A model generated the notes under the pieces. The model was given only the letters and a program-made list of their open reading frames with translations. It did no database searches and was not told the DNA's origin. Shown piece after piece: positions 10,135 to 24,238 of a DNA stretch of 43,594 nt. Source of the stretch: Byssochlamys sp. IMV 00236 (lineage: Eukaryota; Ascomycota; Eurotiomycetes; Eurotiales; Thermoascaceae); assembly GCA_001931875.2 (NCBI GenBank), contig MSJH02000459.1, positions 1 through 43,594 of the forward strand, written 5' to 3'. The position numbers were made by a program, and so were the translations under genes. How positions within the stretch are numbered: position 1 is the stretch's first letter; each line of letters starts with the position of its first letter.

Positions 10135-11303
10135 ATGTCTAAATTTCCCCATTTACAAATCCAGTTGTACACACACAAAAGCCAAATCGGACCTTTTTAT
10201 TTGCAACTTTCCATGTTTCTAAACAAATGGACATTGTTAATCTTAGTTACGGGTTATCTACTAGCAAGCAGTCAACCTCCAATCATACGCGGCTCTCTTT
10301 CTGATAAACCTTCTGACTTATATCCCCCTGACTTTTATCCTAATGGTACCTATTTGACTCTACCCCATGGCACAATGCGTTATTGGATGTTTGGCAATGA
10401 ACAAGGTAATCCTGTTATTCTGATTCATGGCATAACGACAGGTTCTTCTTGTTATGATAAATTGGCTAGAGAGCTAGTAATGTATAATGAAAGTTAACAT
10501 CAAGTATCATTAATCCACATATGAAAGGCAAACAGTGGTCACCATGTCGTTGTTTATGATCTCTGGGGCAGAGGCTACTCTGATGCTCCTCATGCCTACT
10601 ATGATGAAGCCCTATATACATCTCAATTGGCTCTCTTGATGCACAAAATAGGATGGACAAGGGCTGATGTCATTGGCGTTTCTCTAGGTGGAGGTATTGC
10701 AACATCTTTTACTGCTTTCTATCCAGAAATGGTACGCAAATTAGTTTTGATCGCACCTACTGGATTGATGCAGCAGAACGATCTGCCCTTGACCTCCAAA
10801 GTGGCTCGATTACCCATTTTAAGTCAAGTGCTCATCGGCCAGCCTCTGGTGAGACCATTAGTTACTATGGCCATACGCCACTTTGCTGCTTCAGCACGTC
10901 ATGCGAACGCAAATACAGAAGAAGGCTCTACAGAATTAGCAGATCGTATATCCCAAATAGCATATCATCAATTTGTGCATCATCCAGGCTTCTTTAGGGC
11001 ATTTCTACGTACAGTCATTGACTTTCCCTTTACCGGACTAAAGGAGAGATATGAGAGAGTAGGTCAATTGAAAGGAGTCAACTCGACACTTCTCATTTGG
11101 GGGGATCAGGATAAGGTAAGCTTAGGTTGTGATGAAAAGATGTCTAACTTTTGTCATAGACTGTTCCTTTCCATAACCATGTTCAGGTACACTCCTCTCT
11201 TCCACATGCTCAATTAGTCGTATTCAATAACCAAGGACATGATGTGCTAATCACATCTTGGAAGTCTGTCAATGCTAAAGTGAAAGACTTTTTATTATTA
11301 TAA
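10135..11303 (+). CDS. Secreted or membrane-anchored alpha/beta hydrolase
   Basis: Exons 10135-10476, 10528-11115 and 11160-11303 give 357 residues, ending in TAA at 11301-11303. The fold markers are an oxyanion-hole segment LIHGITTGSSCYD, the nucleophile elbow GVSLGG (Ser about 166), the acid turn LIWGDQDK (Asp about 307) and NNQGHD (His about 337), so the Ser-Asp-His triad is complete. A hydrophobic N-terminal helix (WTLLILVTGYLLASS) suggests a signal peptide or anchor, and NGT near residue 66 is a potential N-glycosylation site. A second ATG at 10213 lies directly before that helix and may be the real start. The substrate cannot be told from sequence; lipase, esterase and epoxide-hydrolase relatives all share these motifs. 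The gene converges on Kex2 with about 40 bp between the stops. Confidence 0.85.
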
Positions 11304-11342
11304 ATGAGAGATTACATGAATAAAGTCATAAAAATTACATAA

Positions 11343-13545
11343 TTATTCTTCGTCATACTCATCCTCAGAGACTACAGGACATTCTAGCAAGTTGTCAAGT
11401 TCAAATACGTCTCCACTACTAGATTGAGAATAACTCTTGCGATGATAAAGCTTATATTTCCTTATAAAAATAGCGCTACCGGCAATAACCAAAGCAACTG
11501 AAGCCAGGATAACACTGTGAACAAGGGTTCTTTGTTTGTTCATACGCATGCTTTCAAATGTCTGCATCAGAAAGCTTTGAGTAGCTATCTTTTGTTCTTT
11601 TTTTGATTCACCCCAAATCGTAAGCTTCCATTGAACCAATTTTCCTCTAGACTCTGGGTTCCTTTCATCAATCACCAATAATGACCAAACGCCTACTGGG
11701 TCCTCGTCCCAATGCTTTACAGACATAAATGTCCAATTGACCAAACCGTCTCTGCTGTAGTCATGTTTTCGAGGCGTTGCCAGCTGACTAGTGATATTGT
11801 TCGGACTGACTAACAGTATCTCTAAATCACCGCGTCTATCGTGCTCAATTGTCACGGTGACCGTGACATGTTCTGTCCTTGATAAACTGGCTGCCATCTC
11901 TTTTGTCACCTGAAGCGTCGTCCTTAGTGCATTCTCTCTTGAGGGCTTTGCTGTAATATCTGGGATTTGTAATGCTTCTCTATTTGCAGACGAAGCTTCT
12001 AAATGTACCTGTGGTCCTACTGACTGAAATGATTTCGCGAGTTCTACAATTCTATAAGCATCCAACACGCCGTATCCATACTTGTGACTAAACATGCGTC
12101 CGGAAGGTAGGGTCTGCCAATCTTCGTCTTGCAGAGAAATAGGAATTGCAGATTGTACACAGAGGTGCTGAAGATCTCGCCAAGATAGATCCGGCCTTAT
12201 AGACAATACGAGTGCAAACACGCCTGCCGCAAGCGGAGCAGCTGCCGATGTGCCTCCATGATTATCAGAACATTGTCCAGGATGAACATCGGTAGTATAC
12301 TAATAAACACTTTAGCTTTACATCAAACATAGCTTTTTGCTTACACGACTTTACGATATGGTTACCACTGCCACTTGAGTACGTTACCAAAAACTGTGCT
12401 GCACATTTCTCTGCATATGGTGGATAATTCCCCAAGATATCGATGGCTCCTACAGTGACTGTGTAGATACTGTTGGTGTATCCATCAAAATTACAATTAT
12501 CATCATGATACCCTCCATTTCCTGAAGCAAACACAAAGATAGATCCTTTACCATGTCGACCATGTTCAACGCCGTTTTTGATTGCATCCAGAATGATACC
12601 TTGAGGACCCTCTGCAACTTCACCCAAATCAGGAGGTCCCCAAGAACAAGAGTATATTTGGTTCTCTTGGTACTTGTAGTTTAAGGCAGCTGCTTCGTCT
12701 GCTTCTGTAATATCCCCTGAAAGTATGCGAATACCCGCCACTTTTGCATCATAGGCAACACCTATCCCACACACATCGTTTTTTGCTGCTGCTATTTCAC
12801 CTGCACACCGGGTTCCGTGTACGTCATCGCTGAGTCTTGGTCTAGGTTCGAGAACATGATCATTAAAGTCATAGGAGCCCTCTGCATACTTTTTTGAACA
12901 ATGATGAAAACAAAGGTAGCCTCGATTTTTATATATCTTACATAATTGTTTTGAAGATCTTCGTGTTCAAAATCTAAACCGTCATCAAGTATTGCCACAA
13001 CCGAACCTTTCCCCGTTATTCCTTGTTTCCATACACCGGATACATTAAGATCACGTCCAAACTCTAATGTATTCATCTACACACACAGAAAAAAAAAAAT
13101 GAGTATGAAGTGTACACATGTGTTATTTTACCAAATGCCATTGCTTGTCAAACCCAGGATCTGCTATATGCAATGCATTCTTTGTTTCCTGCAGACGTAA
13201 ATGCATCTCTTGTTTATCTAAAGACAGTGCACGTTTCACGATCCGTTTTGAGGGCACTTGAGGTCTGATGTCTACATCTGGAATACTTCTCTTTACAAGT
13301 GTGTTCAAATGGCTTATCAAATGATCGCTCTCTTTAGGTACACTGATCCAATAGTAACTGGTCAATTCGCCCACTTGTCCTTCAAATCTTGCGTGTAAAT
13401 CAGATAGAATAGGCTGAATGAGTTCAATATCTTTGGGACTGCTTGTACGGAGCGTATAGTAATTTCTTGATGTAAAATCCCGTTTATATAGAGTGCAGAT
13501 AACCTGGCTAGAAAAGAACAAAAAGACAAGTGTATATTTTAACAT
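11343..13545 (-). CDS. KEX2: Kexin (Kex2-type proprotein convertase)
   Basis: This Golgi subtilisin-like endoprotease cleaves secretory precursors after dibasic sites. Exons 13132-13545, 12942-13076, 12355-12888 and 11343-12299 give 679 residues with every junction in frame. In order: a signal peptide ([17 protein letters not shown]), a prodomain with dibasic sites (SKRIVKR) where self-cleavage is expected, the S8 catalytic domain with Asp about 169 (AILDDGLD), His about 207 ([11 protein letters not shown]), the oxyanion Asn in FASGNGG and Ser about 379 (HGGTSAAAP), then a P domain (about 450-590, ending [10 protein letters not shown]). A single membrane helix ([17 protein letters not shown]) and a short acidic cytosolic tail (SEDEYDEE) follow, as in Golgi-cycling kexins. 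All catalytic residues are present. The start codon is the first in-frame ATG before the signal peptide. Confidence 0.95.
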
Positions 13546-13726
13546 TTTTTGTCAAGTTTTATTAACCAAAAGAAAAAAAAAAAGGAACAATATGTATAAT
13601 GAATTAAGTTATAATGATATCTACAATAAAGAAGGGGTGAAGCAACTAACAAAAATGAAAGGGTGCAAATTATGTAAAAAAAAGGGGGGGGGGGATTGGT
13701 GGGGGGTATTTCTTTAACGAATGTGT

Positions 13727-15361
13727 TTACATTGAAATGCTATTATTCAATAAATAATCCTTGATTAAGTCCGAATGACTTCTTCTTTTCCTCATACGTG
13801 TTTTGATTTGATTCCTTTCCTGTTCTAAGTCTATTAACTTTTTAAATAGTTCCTTCTTCTCTTGCTTGATTTCAATCAATGAAATCTTTTGCCATTGTCG
13901 ATGCTTTATACATTTTAAGCGCTGACAGACATCGAATGGCTCATTCGAGTCAAACCTTATTTGCATCTGTGCATCTAATATCGGATCGTGATTTATCTTG
14001 CTCCATATATCATCATTCCATACCAATCTTGAATCAAACCCACAAGGAACATTTTCATCTTGTTCGATAAACGGCCTTAGTCCAACTAGTAATTTTACAA
14101 GCTTGCCTTTTCGTTTCAAGATGTCTACAGCAGCTTTTATATCTTTTTGTTCTTGACGTATTTGTATCAGTCTCTCTCTATCTTCCCTATCTGCACATGA
14201 GTTTATCCTTGACTGCCTCTGTTTAGCTAAGACCAGTTCTGAAATAGGCGTCAAATGGTTGGCATTAGTTGCATGTCGCCGTTTGATTTCCAGTAATTCT
14301 AACCTAGCTCGTGCAACCTGCATACCACATACATTTGAACAGTACTTGGATAAATAGCCAAGGTGTGAACTAATTCTGGCTGCTCTACAGCAGGCAGGGT
14401 TAGCGCATTTGGGTTTCCATGATGTCTTTTTTCCAGTGGCTACATTATGCATTATTATGCAACATTGATATTATTCTTCTTTTTTTTACCTTGGGAACAT
14501 TTAGAGCAAAAATAAAGGTCAACAAAGTCACTGTCTATTTCTCTAATCGAGATACATTCTCCGTGAAACCAGTCATCACATCGATCACAGGCAATCATAA
14601 ACCTTGTAGCATCATAAGGTTGTCTGCAGATACAATATAGCTTACTGTCAAAAAGATCAGACCTTTTTGTCGACAGACTGCTATTCTTTCTCTTTGGCAC
14701 GTTAGGGTCTGAATCTATTGACCGCTGTTTTGAATTGGATGATGGTCTTCCTCTTTTGGCTGTCTTTTTTATTGGCTTTATTAAAGGTTAACAGACGTGT
14801 CCTTTCTCATTCAGCTATTACCTTTTCTTCTTCTTCTACTTCAGCGTCTTCATTTGTATCGCTTTCAAACCATGCAGATTTAAATGAGTTTATGGATTCT
14901 TCTACTGCCATCCAAGGCGCCTATATATATATTATATATATGTATGTGTGCTTTAATGAAACTGTCCAAGTAGATTGTATTCTTGTCTTTACATTCTTTT
15001 CGGCATCCTCATTGTTCCATAATAAAGGATTGCAAGGACCTTTGCCAAAAGCCATTTTTTGTTGAATGACCACAGTCTTGTATACTTTAGCTAATGGTGT
15101 ATTTTTTATATCATTTGTATCTTCTAGAGCATCCTTTTCTGTTGCTGTAGAGTATTTATGCGAAGATAATGTCTGATCTTGGTGGTTTAATTCATGTTTT
15201 ACACATTGTTTCTTTGGTGTCTTCATTCCTTCAATGGTCAGTCTTTTCCTTAATGGTAAATACTTGACTGGTGGTAGAGTTTTTTCTGTAGGCATTGTTT
15301 GATCCTTGGGTGATGCCATTTGCCCTGAAACAGGTGGCGGTCTAGACATGAATATGAACAA
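13727..15361 (-). CDS. PHD-finger protein of the Spp1/CFP1 type (Set1/COMPASS subunit)
   Basis: Spp1/CXXC1 proteins read H3K4 methylation for the Set1/COMPASS methyltransferase. The exons join as follows: one ending NNEDAEKN, one reading APWMAVEESINSF, a basic exon with an AT-hook-like KRGRP, and the PHD finger itself (YCICRQPYD, ACDRCDDWFHGEC, YFCSKC). The last exon starts with KPKCANPACCRAARIS and SKYCSNVCGMQVA, a Cys-rich block that also follows the PHD finger in CFP1 proteins, and continues into a long coiled-coil C-terminus. The PHD finger has its C4HC3 ligands. The start is either 15361 or the ATG at 15349 (MSRPPP). The stop is TAA at 13727-13729. No CXXC DNA-binding domain is evident, as in yeast Spp1. 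A COMPASS role is inferred from domain order. Confidence 0.8.
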
Positions 15362-15650
15362 AGCTCACTATTCCCAAAGTGTATCTGTTTATAATAAAAA
15401 AAAACAATTATACACAAGTGAAATATTTAAATGTACATTAATGGCGGTAATCTAAAAATTAATGGCACTAACTGAAAAATGATTGGCCATTTGTCAACAA
15501 GTGATTGTCGTTTTCGAAGCTTTGTCTTTTAAAAGAAATACAATGTGTCGGTTTTGTTTGAAAAATGTCACATATGTAAAATGTTTATCAAAGCAAAAAG
15601 ATAATTAAAACTTTGCTTTGGTATAGCAGTTGACGATTTGGCGCTTGGAG
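15362..15650. other. Intergenic region, possible transposon margin
   Basis: AT-rich spacer between the PHD gene and the transposase relic. A TTAATGGC-type motif recurs at about 15437 and 15462, and TGGC recurs again near 15485. It may be the degraded margin of the neighbouring element. No gene seen. Confidence 0.35.
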
Positions 15651-16320
15651 TGTCCGCAGGATCCTTAAAGATCACTGAGACGTGTCTAGTTACAGGCATC
15701 TGTAATCCTTTGAGGACAGGCTTTCTTTAGTCATCAACCTGTGGCGCTTCACTTTTCCTTTGACAAGAGTCTAAAGCTGCTCAATTGGGTTTAGCTCTGG
15801 CGAGTAAGGAAAGTACATTACTCTGTAACCTCTACTCTCAATTTTTCTTATCATTGGATGAGACTTATGAATAGTACAGCTATCCATTACAAGATAACTA
15901 CCCATAAGGCTCTCATCCGCGTCCATGATATCCAGAAGCTCATTCATAAATTTCACAAAATAGGCAGTAGCTGTACCCTTTGCTACTGGCTTGCTGTTTT
16001 CAATATCGGTTCTCTCCTCAATATCAATGTACTCTATGGTAGGCTCTTTGATAATAATAATATTACCCGCTCTTTGCACTTTGCTCTTTGCTTTCTGCCA
16101 GTTTTCTTTTTTTAGGCTTAGCCGTCTTTGATATTTGGGTTTTTGGGTATCTTTGCTTTTTGTGTGGTGGTTTCTTCATAACAACATGGATAACACTAGT
16201 ACAGTGTATAGCACCGATAATGGTGTGTGAGGGAGAGCGATTCTTTTCGATCTCTACTTGGGCAGATGTTCCTACAGCCGACCTAGCCCAATTGTTTCTC
16301 ATGTTGTCATAATCATGATA
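15651..16320 (-). pseudogene. Tc1/mariner-like (DDE_3) transposase relic, catalytic part
   Basis: The minus strand encodes MRNNWARSAVGTSA, TIIGAIHCTSVIHVVMKKPP and a basic linker (16063-16302). A frame change follows, then KGTATAYFVKFMNELLDIMD, YLVMDSCTIHKSHPMI and FPYSPELNPIEQL (15771-16079). The Asp in VMDS and the Glu in PELNPIE are the second and third catalytic residues of the DDE_3/IS630-Tc1 superfamily. Coding similarity continues past a TAG (at about 15769) as TLVKGKVKRHRLMTKESL, where family members have Trp-x-x-(V)K, so the TAG is a nonsense mutation. The helix-turn-helix N-terminus is absent. With at least one frameshift and one premature stop this copy is dead. Confidence 0.8.
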
Positions 16321-16434
16321 ACTTGAGATTGATTAAGTAAGAAAGACAAAAGACGGGGACAAGCAATCACAGCACTTTGATAAGAAATCAGTTAAAATAA
16401 AAATTTCAAAGGCAAATCACTGTACACATTTTTA

Positions 16435-18079
<1,645 letters not shown>

Positions 18080-18740
18080 GGTTGATCAAAGTATTATAGA
18101 TCTGTCAAAGAAAATTTTTATTTTTTTTTTTCTGCTTTAATTTAATTCCTTCAGCAGTCACTTGGCCAGAGGAGAAAGAAGATCATGATTGTCGTCTTTA
18201 TTATTGCAGAGCTACCAAGAGAACAAACAATGAATTTAAAGTTTTTCATTAAGCCATCATAATAAGAAGCATGGTACATTTATTTAAAATTCAAGATAAA
18301 TTTCTCCCGTGTTTTAAGAGTTACCATAGATGCCTGCTATGGATACTGCAATATATATAAAAAATAGCTCATTTTCTTTGTCAACTGTTCTACAAAATGA
18401 GAATAATACTCACGTGTACAACATGTAAGGGACAGAGGGTCAGCCATTAGCAAAATTAGCTCGTTCTTAAAGTAAATGACAATACATACGATGTCATTTA
18501 CTCTTTATGATAAGATATGCATGGTCCACTCTGTATCTATCTTGCAACTCCGGTATCAAGCGAAAAAGTCAAAGTCATTATAATCATTTCTCCAATAAGT
18601 ATAAATATGAATTTCATTTTCCCTTTTTCTTTATTGATTGTGCCTTTTTTTATATATAAAAGGATTGAGAAAGTGAAAATAGAAGCAGTGAAAGACCCCC
18701 TTTTTCATTTAATTTATCTATTCAAATTTTCTGTAAATAA
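18080..18740. promoter_or_regulatory. Divergent intergenic region between RIO2 and the antiporter
   Basis: The RIO2 and Na+/H+ antiporter genes are transcribed away from each other, so this 660-bp AT-rich stretch must contain both promoters. A long T tract lies directly upstream of RIO2 (about 18110-18130) and a pyrimidine tract lies near 18620-18650. No defined motif is claimed and no other gene is seen. Confidence 0.45.
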
Positions 18741-20416
18741 ATGGATATTGACACAAACATTTCTGTCACTGCTGCAGCACTTGGAGGATTCATTTTACTT
18801 TATGGCGTATGTTCACTTGTCATCAAGGAAAAACTATACATATCTGAAGCATGTGAGATCACAGATTATACAATTTGGTCCTTGACCCTAAACCTTACAT
18901 AGTCGTTGCTGTTCTTTATGGTATCATCTGTGGTCCAGTTGGGAACAACTGGATTAATATGGACCAATGGGCATCTAAACAAGACTTTTTACGACAGTTT
19001 ACAAGAATAGTTATTGCCATCCAAGTATGTATCATGATTTATAAAAGCATTCATGTATTCACCGTTTAATAAAGGTCATGGCAGCAGGAGTCTCACTACC
19101 AAAAGCCTATTTACGCAAAGAGGCCAAATCATTATTTATGTTGCTTGTTCCCGTCATGATATTCATGTGGCTCGTCAGTGGACTCTGTGTGCAATACTTT
19201 TTCCCTTCTCTTAATTTTGTAAGTTATATATATGCATATACACGCAGAAAATATTAAACCTCTATTGTAGCTAGAATCACTCTTGATCGCCTCCTGTTTC
19301 GCACCCACAGATCCTGTAAGTTTTTACTTGTGAAAAGATGACTTTTATTAACAATATAACAAATGCAGGTGCTTGCAAATTCTATCGTTCAAGGGCATTT
19401 TGCAGAAACGCACGTTCCACGCAACATTCGTAATCTGATTGTTGCTGAAAGCGGGGCGAACGATGGTCTAGGGTACCCCTTTCTTTTCTTGGCGATCTAC
19501 CTTTTACAGATACCAAGCACATCCGAAGCTGTTTATAAATGGGCTTGGAATATCATGGGTTATGACATTGGACTTTCCATCATCATTGGCTTTGTCACGG
19601 GATACATGGCTAGGAAGCTATTACGTCTATCCGAAGAAAGGTAAGATTTGAACCAAGAAAGAGGGAGGAGGTAATGAACCTAGATTTATATATATATAGG
19701 GAATGGATCGACAAGGAGTCATTTTTGGTCTATACCATTGCGCTTACTGTAACGTCACTTTTGCAATAACTAAAGGGCAAGGCAACTCATTCTTTTCGTA
19801 GCTATTTTTGATGGGAAGTGTTGGACTGATCGGAAGCGATGATCTCTTGGCATGCTTCATTGCTGGAAATGCCTTCACTTGGGATGAATGGTTTAAAGAA
19901 GAGACAGATGATGCACGTATAACGGAGGTTGTAGATATGATGTCGAACCTGAGTATATTTGTATTCATTGGCATAACGATGGTAAACGCTTTGTTCATTA
20001 TGAATACGCACTGACTGATATACTCTATTTCGTAGCCTTGGAAACTATTTGTCAAAGTAGGTATTACGAAGTTGCTTGGCCTTGCTATGGGTGTGTTATT
20101 GTTTAGAAGACTACCTGTGGTTGTTGGATTATACCATTATATACCCGGCATATCGAACTGGAGACAAGCAATCTTTATGGGCTGGTTTGGACCGATCGGA
20201 GTAGGAGCGTTATTCTACTATACAATGGCGATTGAAGAAGATATCAACGATAATGTGCGTACGCTGATGGAACCGATCATATACTTTATGATATTGTCAT
20301 CTGTTGTCATTCATGGTATCACAATCCCATTGTTTTATCTTGGAACTATAGCATCAAAGACTATAACAAGCACTCTATCGCACACAACCAGTCAGAACAA
20401 TGGCAAGGTATTTTAG
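18741..20416 (+). CDS. Plasma-membrane Na+(K+)/H+ antiporter, Nha1/Sod2 type
   Basis: This CPA1-family antiporter exports alkali cations in exchange for protons. The N-terminal helix MDIDTNISVTAAALGGF, then YGIICGPVGNNWIN, the unwound-helix motif FAPTDPVLANSIVQG and the cation-site segment AESGANDGLGYPF (Asn-Asp pair) are all present. GNAFTWDEWF, FIGITMPWK, FRRLPVV and GWFGPIGVGALFYY follow, as in fungal Nha1/Sod2 proteins. At least eight short exons are joined by GT-AG introns; for example, the first intron lies between YISEA and FVAVLYG. The hydrophilic C-tail is short, so the protein is closer to the compact Schizosaccharomyces Sod2 form than to yeast Nha1. The stop is TAG at 20416. If a final intron (from 20410) is spliced, the reading would instead end at a TAA at 20522-20524. 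Confidence 0.92.
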
Positions 20417-20650
20417 CTAGTATTTATTGGGTAGAGTCATGTAACTAAATTATACTAGACTTTAAGCGATGTAAATAACAACACGGTAAGAAACTATGGG
20501 ACTACCATTCAAATGGACCAATAACAGTATTAAATAAAAAACGATACAGCGTACATGCGCTTTATAAAAACGTCATTGATTACAGTAACAAAAAAAAGTG
20601 AATATAGAAAGGTTGATATGAACTTTATTTTATCAGAGTAATAAGCATCA

Positions 20651-22911
20651 CTATAGAGGAGGCGGAGGAAGAGAAGAAGGTGGAGGTGGTAGTAAATCAA
20701 ACTTTCTGCTATCATCTTTTACACCAAATGATTGTAAAGTAGAAGATGAAGATTGCTTACTGTAAGACTGATACTTTGCCATTTCTCCATCCATTGTGAG
20801 TAAAGGAGAGATAGGAGGAGGACCAAAATCTCGGAAGCTAGATAACATAACATCATCATGGTATTGTTGAGGTTGGAAACTGCTTGTTTTCTTATAAGAC
20901 ATCGAGTGGTGATGATAATCATCTACTTGATCGCCTATACCAGGAATACCTTCCATGCTACCGTTCATTATTTGGTACTGTGTCTTTTCGGACAAATCAG
21001 TCGCGCCAGGCATAGGATATGGAGATGCGCCAAAATCACTCATGTCCTCGTTGCATGAAGAAGGTGTCATGGAATGGCTGTATTTCCTGCGAGCCAGCTC
21101 GGACCTTGATTGTGTGATGGTTGAGATTTCTCTGCCTTTACGAGCAGGTGAAAGAGGAGGTGGAATATATTCATCATTAGGACTAGCGTAATTATTATTC
21201 TTTGGAATGCTCTCAACAGATACTTGTGGCCGTTGTATTTTCTCAGCATGAAAATGACTCTGTTTACTGGGAGTAGGCTGGAGTGGAGTGGCCATCACAC
21301 ATGTATCGTCAGCAGTCAGGGGAACCTCGTAATAGTCCAAGTGATTATACCCCTTTGAGCGGCCCTTTCCTTGACTTCCGTAGTTGGCAGCACTTTGAGA
21401 TACAAGGGTTGTCATGGATGGTGCAGTAGATGAAAATGAGGTGTTGTTGCGATTGTTGAGCTCAGGGGAATTATTGTCAGGAGGAATAGGGAGAGGACCA
21501 AAATGGAAACCACTATCGTAATTTGGGCAATTTCCAGACTTGCTTAAAGGGTGAACGCTTCCTTTGGAATAGGACATGCAGTCGCTAGAGGCTTGAGAGT
21601 TTCCAATGACGAGAGTGGTTGCTTGACCATAAGTACTACTTATGCCGCTATTGTTATTCAATGGGGTATGGCCATCTCCAAATCCATCTTCATCGCCAGA
21701 AGAGCCATTGGGATTAGTGTTATGCTTTGGATGAAAGATCAAGATCATACAGAACCAAGTGATAACAGCACACATATTGACTACATATATACATAAAAAT
21801 TAGAATCTATATGCTAGACCCTTGTGTGATAGACGTACTGTTACAAATAAAAAAATCTGCTGAAAACTTGTGTGCGTTCAATGTCTTCTTGCCTGTCAAT
21901 CCATCACAGCTGAGAATAGTAAGCAGTGTTCCGTGGCCAAAGAGTACAGTGGATAGCACCTTGTTCACCTCTTGGAAATAACGAATTTTTTGGATAATGG
22001 ATCTACCATTTGTCGTATCACGGGAACTGTTCAAAAGCTTCTTGAATCGAAAATGCGAAACAACACCGAGACAGCCAACGATAAAAAGTTCAATGCCGTA
22101 CACCATTTCGGGCATAATTTCTTTGTAGGTTGGCTCATAAATGTCACGAGAAAAGTTATACTGAAGCACTGGGAAGATGATAAAACTAGTAAAGGTCCTA
22201 AAAGAATGTAATTAGCTTTCAAGTATGAAGAGGAAAACACGATTAAAGATATACCAAAAGATATAAAACATGAATTCCTTACTACTCATAAAGCTAGCTT
22301 TTGCCACTGAGTTTGCAAGGTAGTTCCAAAAGCACTGTAACAGAACGAGTGTTCCTCTAAGATACAAAAGATCAATAACTGTTGATTTTATGAATAGATT
22401 AAATATACGTTTGTAAGGAGAAGCCAATACATAAGCTGTACTCTATTGATGAGTGTTGATATGTACTCAAAGGTAACTTTGCATTGCATATATGTACCTG
22501 TAGGTATGACAAGATTTTGATCTGCCTTTGTCCACATCAACTCGGGCTTTGTAAAGATGTGGCCCAGAACATTAGCAAAGCCTTCTTCGTATTTAATCTT
22601 TACAGATGTTATATCTTTTAAAATGTTAGTTACAATATTATATATAAGAAATTACACACCATAAAATAGCTGAAATGGTATCATGAACAATATTAGCAGG
22701 GTGACTATACTCTTTAGCTCTCCTTGTCGGAATCTTTTTGGATGTAAACAACTGAAGCGATCTGTTGTCCAGACTCTATATGTATACCATATATACAAAT
22801 ACGCGAATGATACCATTCGTTCTAGAAAACAAAGTAAATCAGTACAAGGCATCACATTGATAAATAATTGTCATCTTTACGTAGAAAGCTAAAGTCGCTC
22901 AAGTGAGTCAT
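20651..22911 (-). CDS. Seven-helix-like membrane protein with long Ser/Pro-rich cytosolic tail
   Basis: Not recognised at family level. The predicted start ATG (22909-22911) gives MTHLSDFSFLQRM after splicing of exon 1 (22881-22911) to an exon beginning at 22821. Successive exons contain hydrophobic segments: YLYIWYTYRVW, SIVTLLILFMIPFQLFYG, GTLVLLQCFWNYLA, FYIFWYIFNRVFLFIL, GIELFIVGCLGVVSHF, LSTVLFGHGTLLTILS and AVITWFCMILIFHP. That makes about seven, with short loops. The final exon (from about 21775) encodes a tail of about 360 residues, rich in Ser, Asn and Pro, ending in LPPPPSSLPPPPL. Seven helices and a long Ser-rich tail would suit a receptor-like protein with a phosphorylated tail, but no GPCR signature motif is visible, so function remains open. 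The gene is tail-to-tail with the antiporter. Confidence 0.6.
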
Positions 22912-24238
22912 TATTATGAATTATAAAGTATTAAGAAAGAAAAAATATATATATGTAAAGGATTTCAAAAACAAAGAGAGAGAGAGAAAAAAAAAAAAGA
23001 AAAGAGAGATAGAGATAAGCAGCAGACTTTATCGGTTTAAGCTTTAGAAAATAAAGGAGAAGGCGATATGCTCAGGAGTACTCAAGACTTGCTCTAGGAC
23101 ACTTTTCTCAGCGCATGTTTACTTTCTTCTAATGAAGTTAATCACAACAGGGAGAATAAAAGAAACCGAGGAGAAAGAAAGAGAGAGAGAGAGACAAGAA
23201 GACATGGTTGATTTATATTCTTGATAGGGAGTTCAATCCAGCTTTTCGTAATATTTAATTTAGTCTCCCCTCTCTTACGCTCCATGATCCCAAATGGCAT
23301 CAATTTGTCCCCCCCTTTATAGTGTATATCTAGCGGAGAATCATGTATTTACCAAAGAAACAATGCATTGCTGATGAGAGATATTAAAGCTCAACCAACA
23401 ATTATCGTGAGCCTTATCATCCAATTTACTGCCTGTAACACCATTTTTAATAATTGAACAGAGCTTATCAATAGAGTTTAATTCAGGCTTGATAAGGAGA
23501 GGGGAGAATCAAGTGTACCTATAGCCTCTAATGGTAATCAAATGGTTGATTTTATTCGTAAGCTCGGATTGGTGATTGTAAGAAATACCAAACTACCCTG
23601 CTATTTTAGGAGCTGAAGTCACATAGCGTGTAACATTTGAAGACTTGATTAAAAGCTTATAGTCAATACTTGAAAGAAACCCCATATACTAAGCGCGCCT
23701 TGAATTGATTTCATATCCTCTGTTGGAAGATTACATCACAAGACTCCTAGAAGAAATATATATTTTTCAAACTTACCGCAGTCATCAGAAAGATAAAAAT
23801 ACAAGATCTACATCTACCTACCCACGGTTGGATTTGTGAACTGTATGGGTATCACTTCATAATACCCAGACATTAAGGAATTGGCAATCAAATATTTTGC
23901 AAACTAGACTGGAAGCTTATGAGAGCTTAAATAAGCTGTGCCAGACTACTGCTCATTCAAAAAGCGATCTGATTGGTCGCATTTTTCTTTATAGTTTATG
24001 CATCAATTTGATTCTTGGTCCTGCCTTTGTCAAAAATCAAACGTTGGCAATTGGCTTCAAAACCCAGTAGAATCTGAGAAGCCTCTCAAAGGCTCCTTGT
24101 TCACTGATTATTTTAAAAAGAGGGGAAGTCGAAGCTAACAGTATAATTCAAAAGAAATCAAGTATCAACCATACAGCCTTTTTATAAAAAGGGATCGAGA
24201 CCAGCATCAAGAGTTTTGCAAAATCAAGTCAATTTCTT
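22912..24238. other. Long intergenic region with purine tracts
   Basis: About 1.3 kb without a supported gene. It contains GA-rich runs (about 22975-23010 and 23160-23200) directly upstream of the 7TM-like gene, likely promoter-associated, and then AT-rich sequence with short, unconvincing ORFs. No tRNA or other RNA gene was recognised. Confidence 0.5.

Noticed and set aside
20955..21191. Plus-strand ORF within the 7TM-like gene
   Set aside because: It is an opposite-strand shadow of the Ser/Pro-rich tail coding exon.
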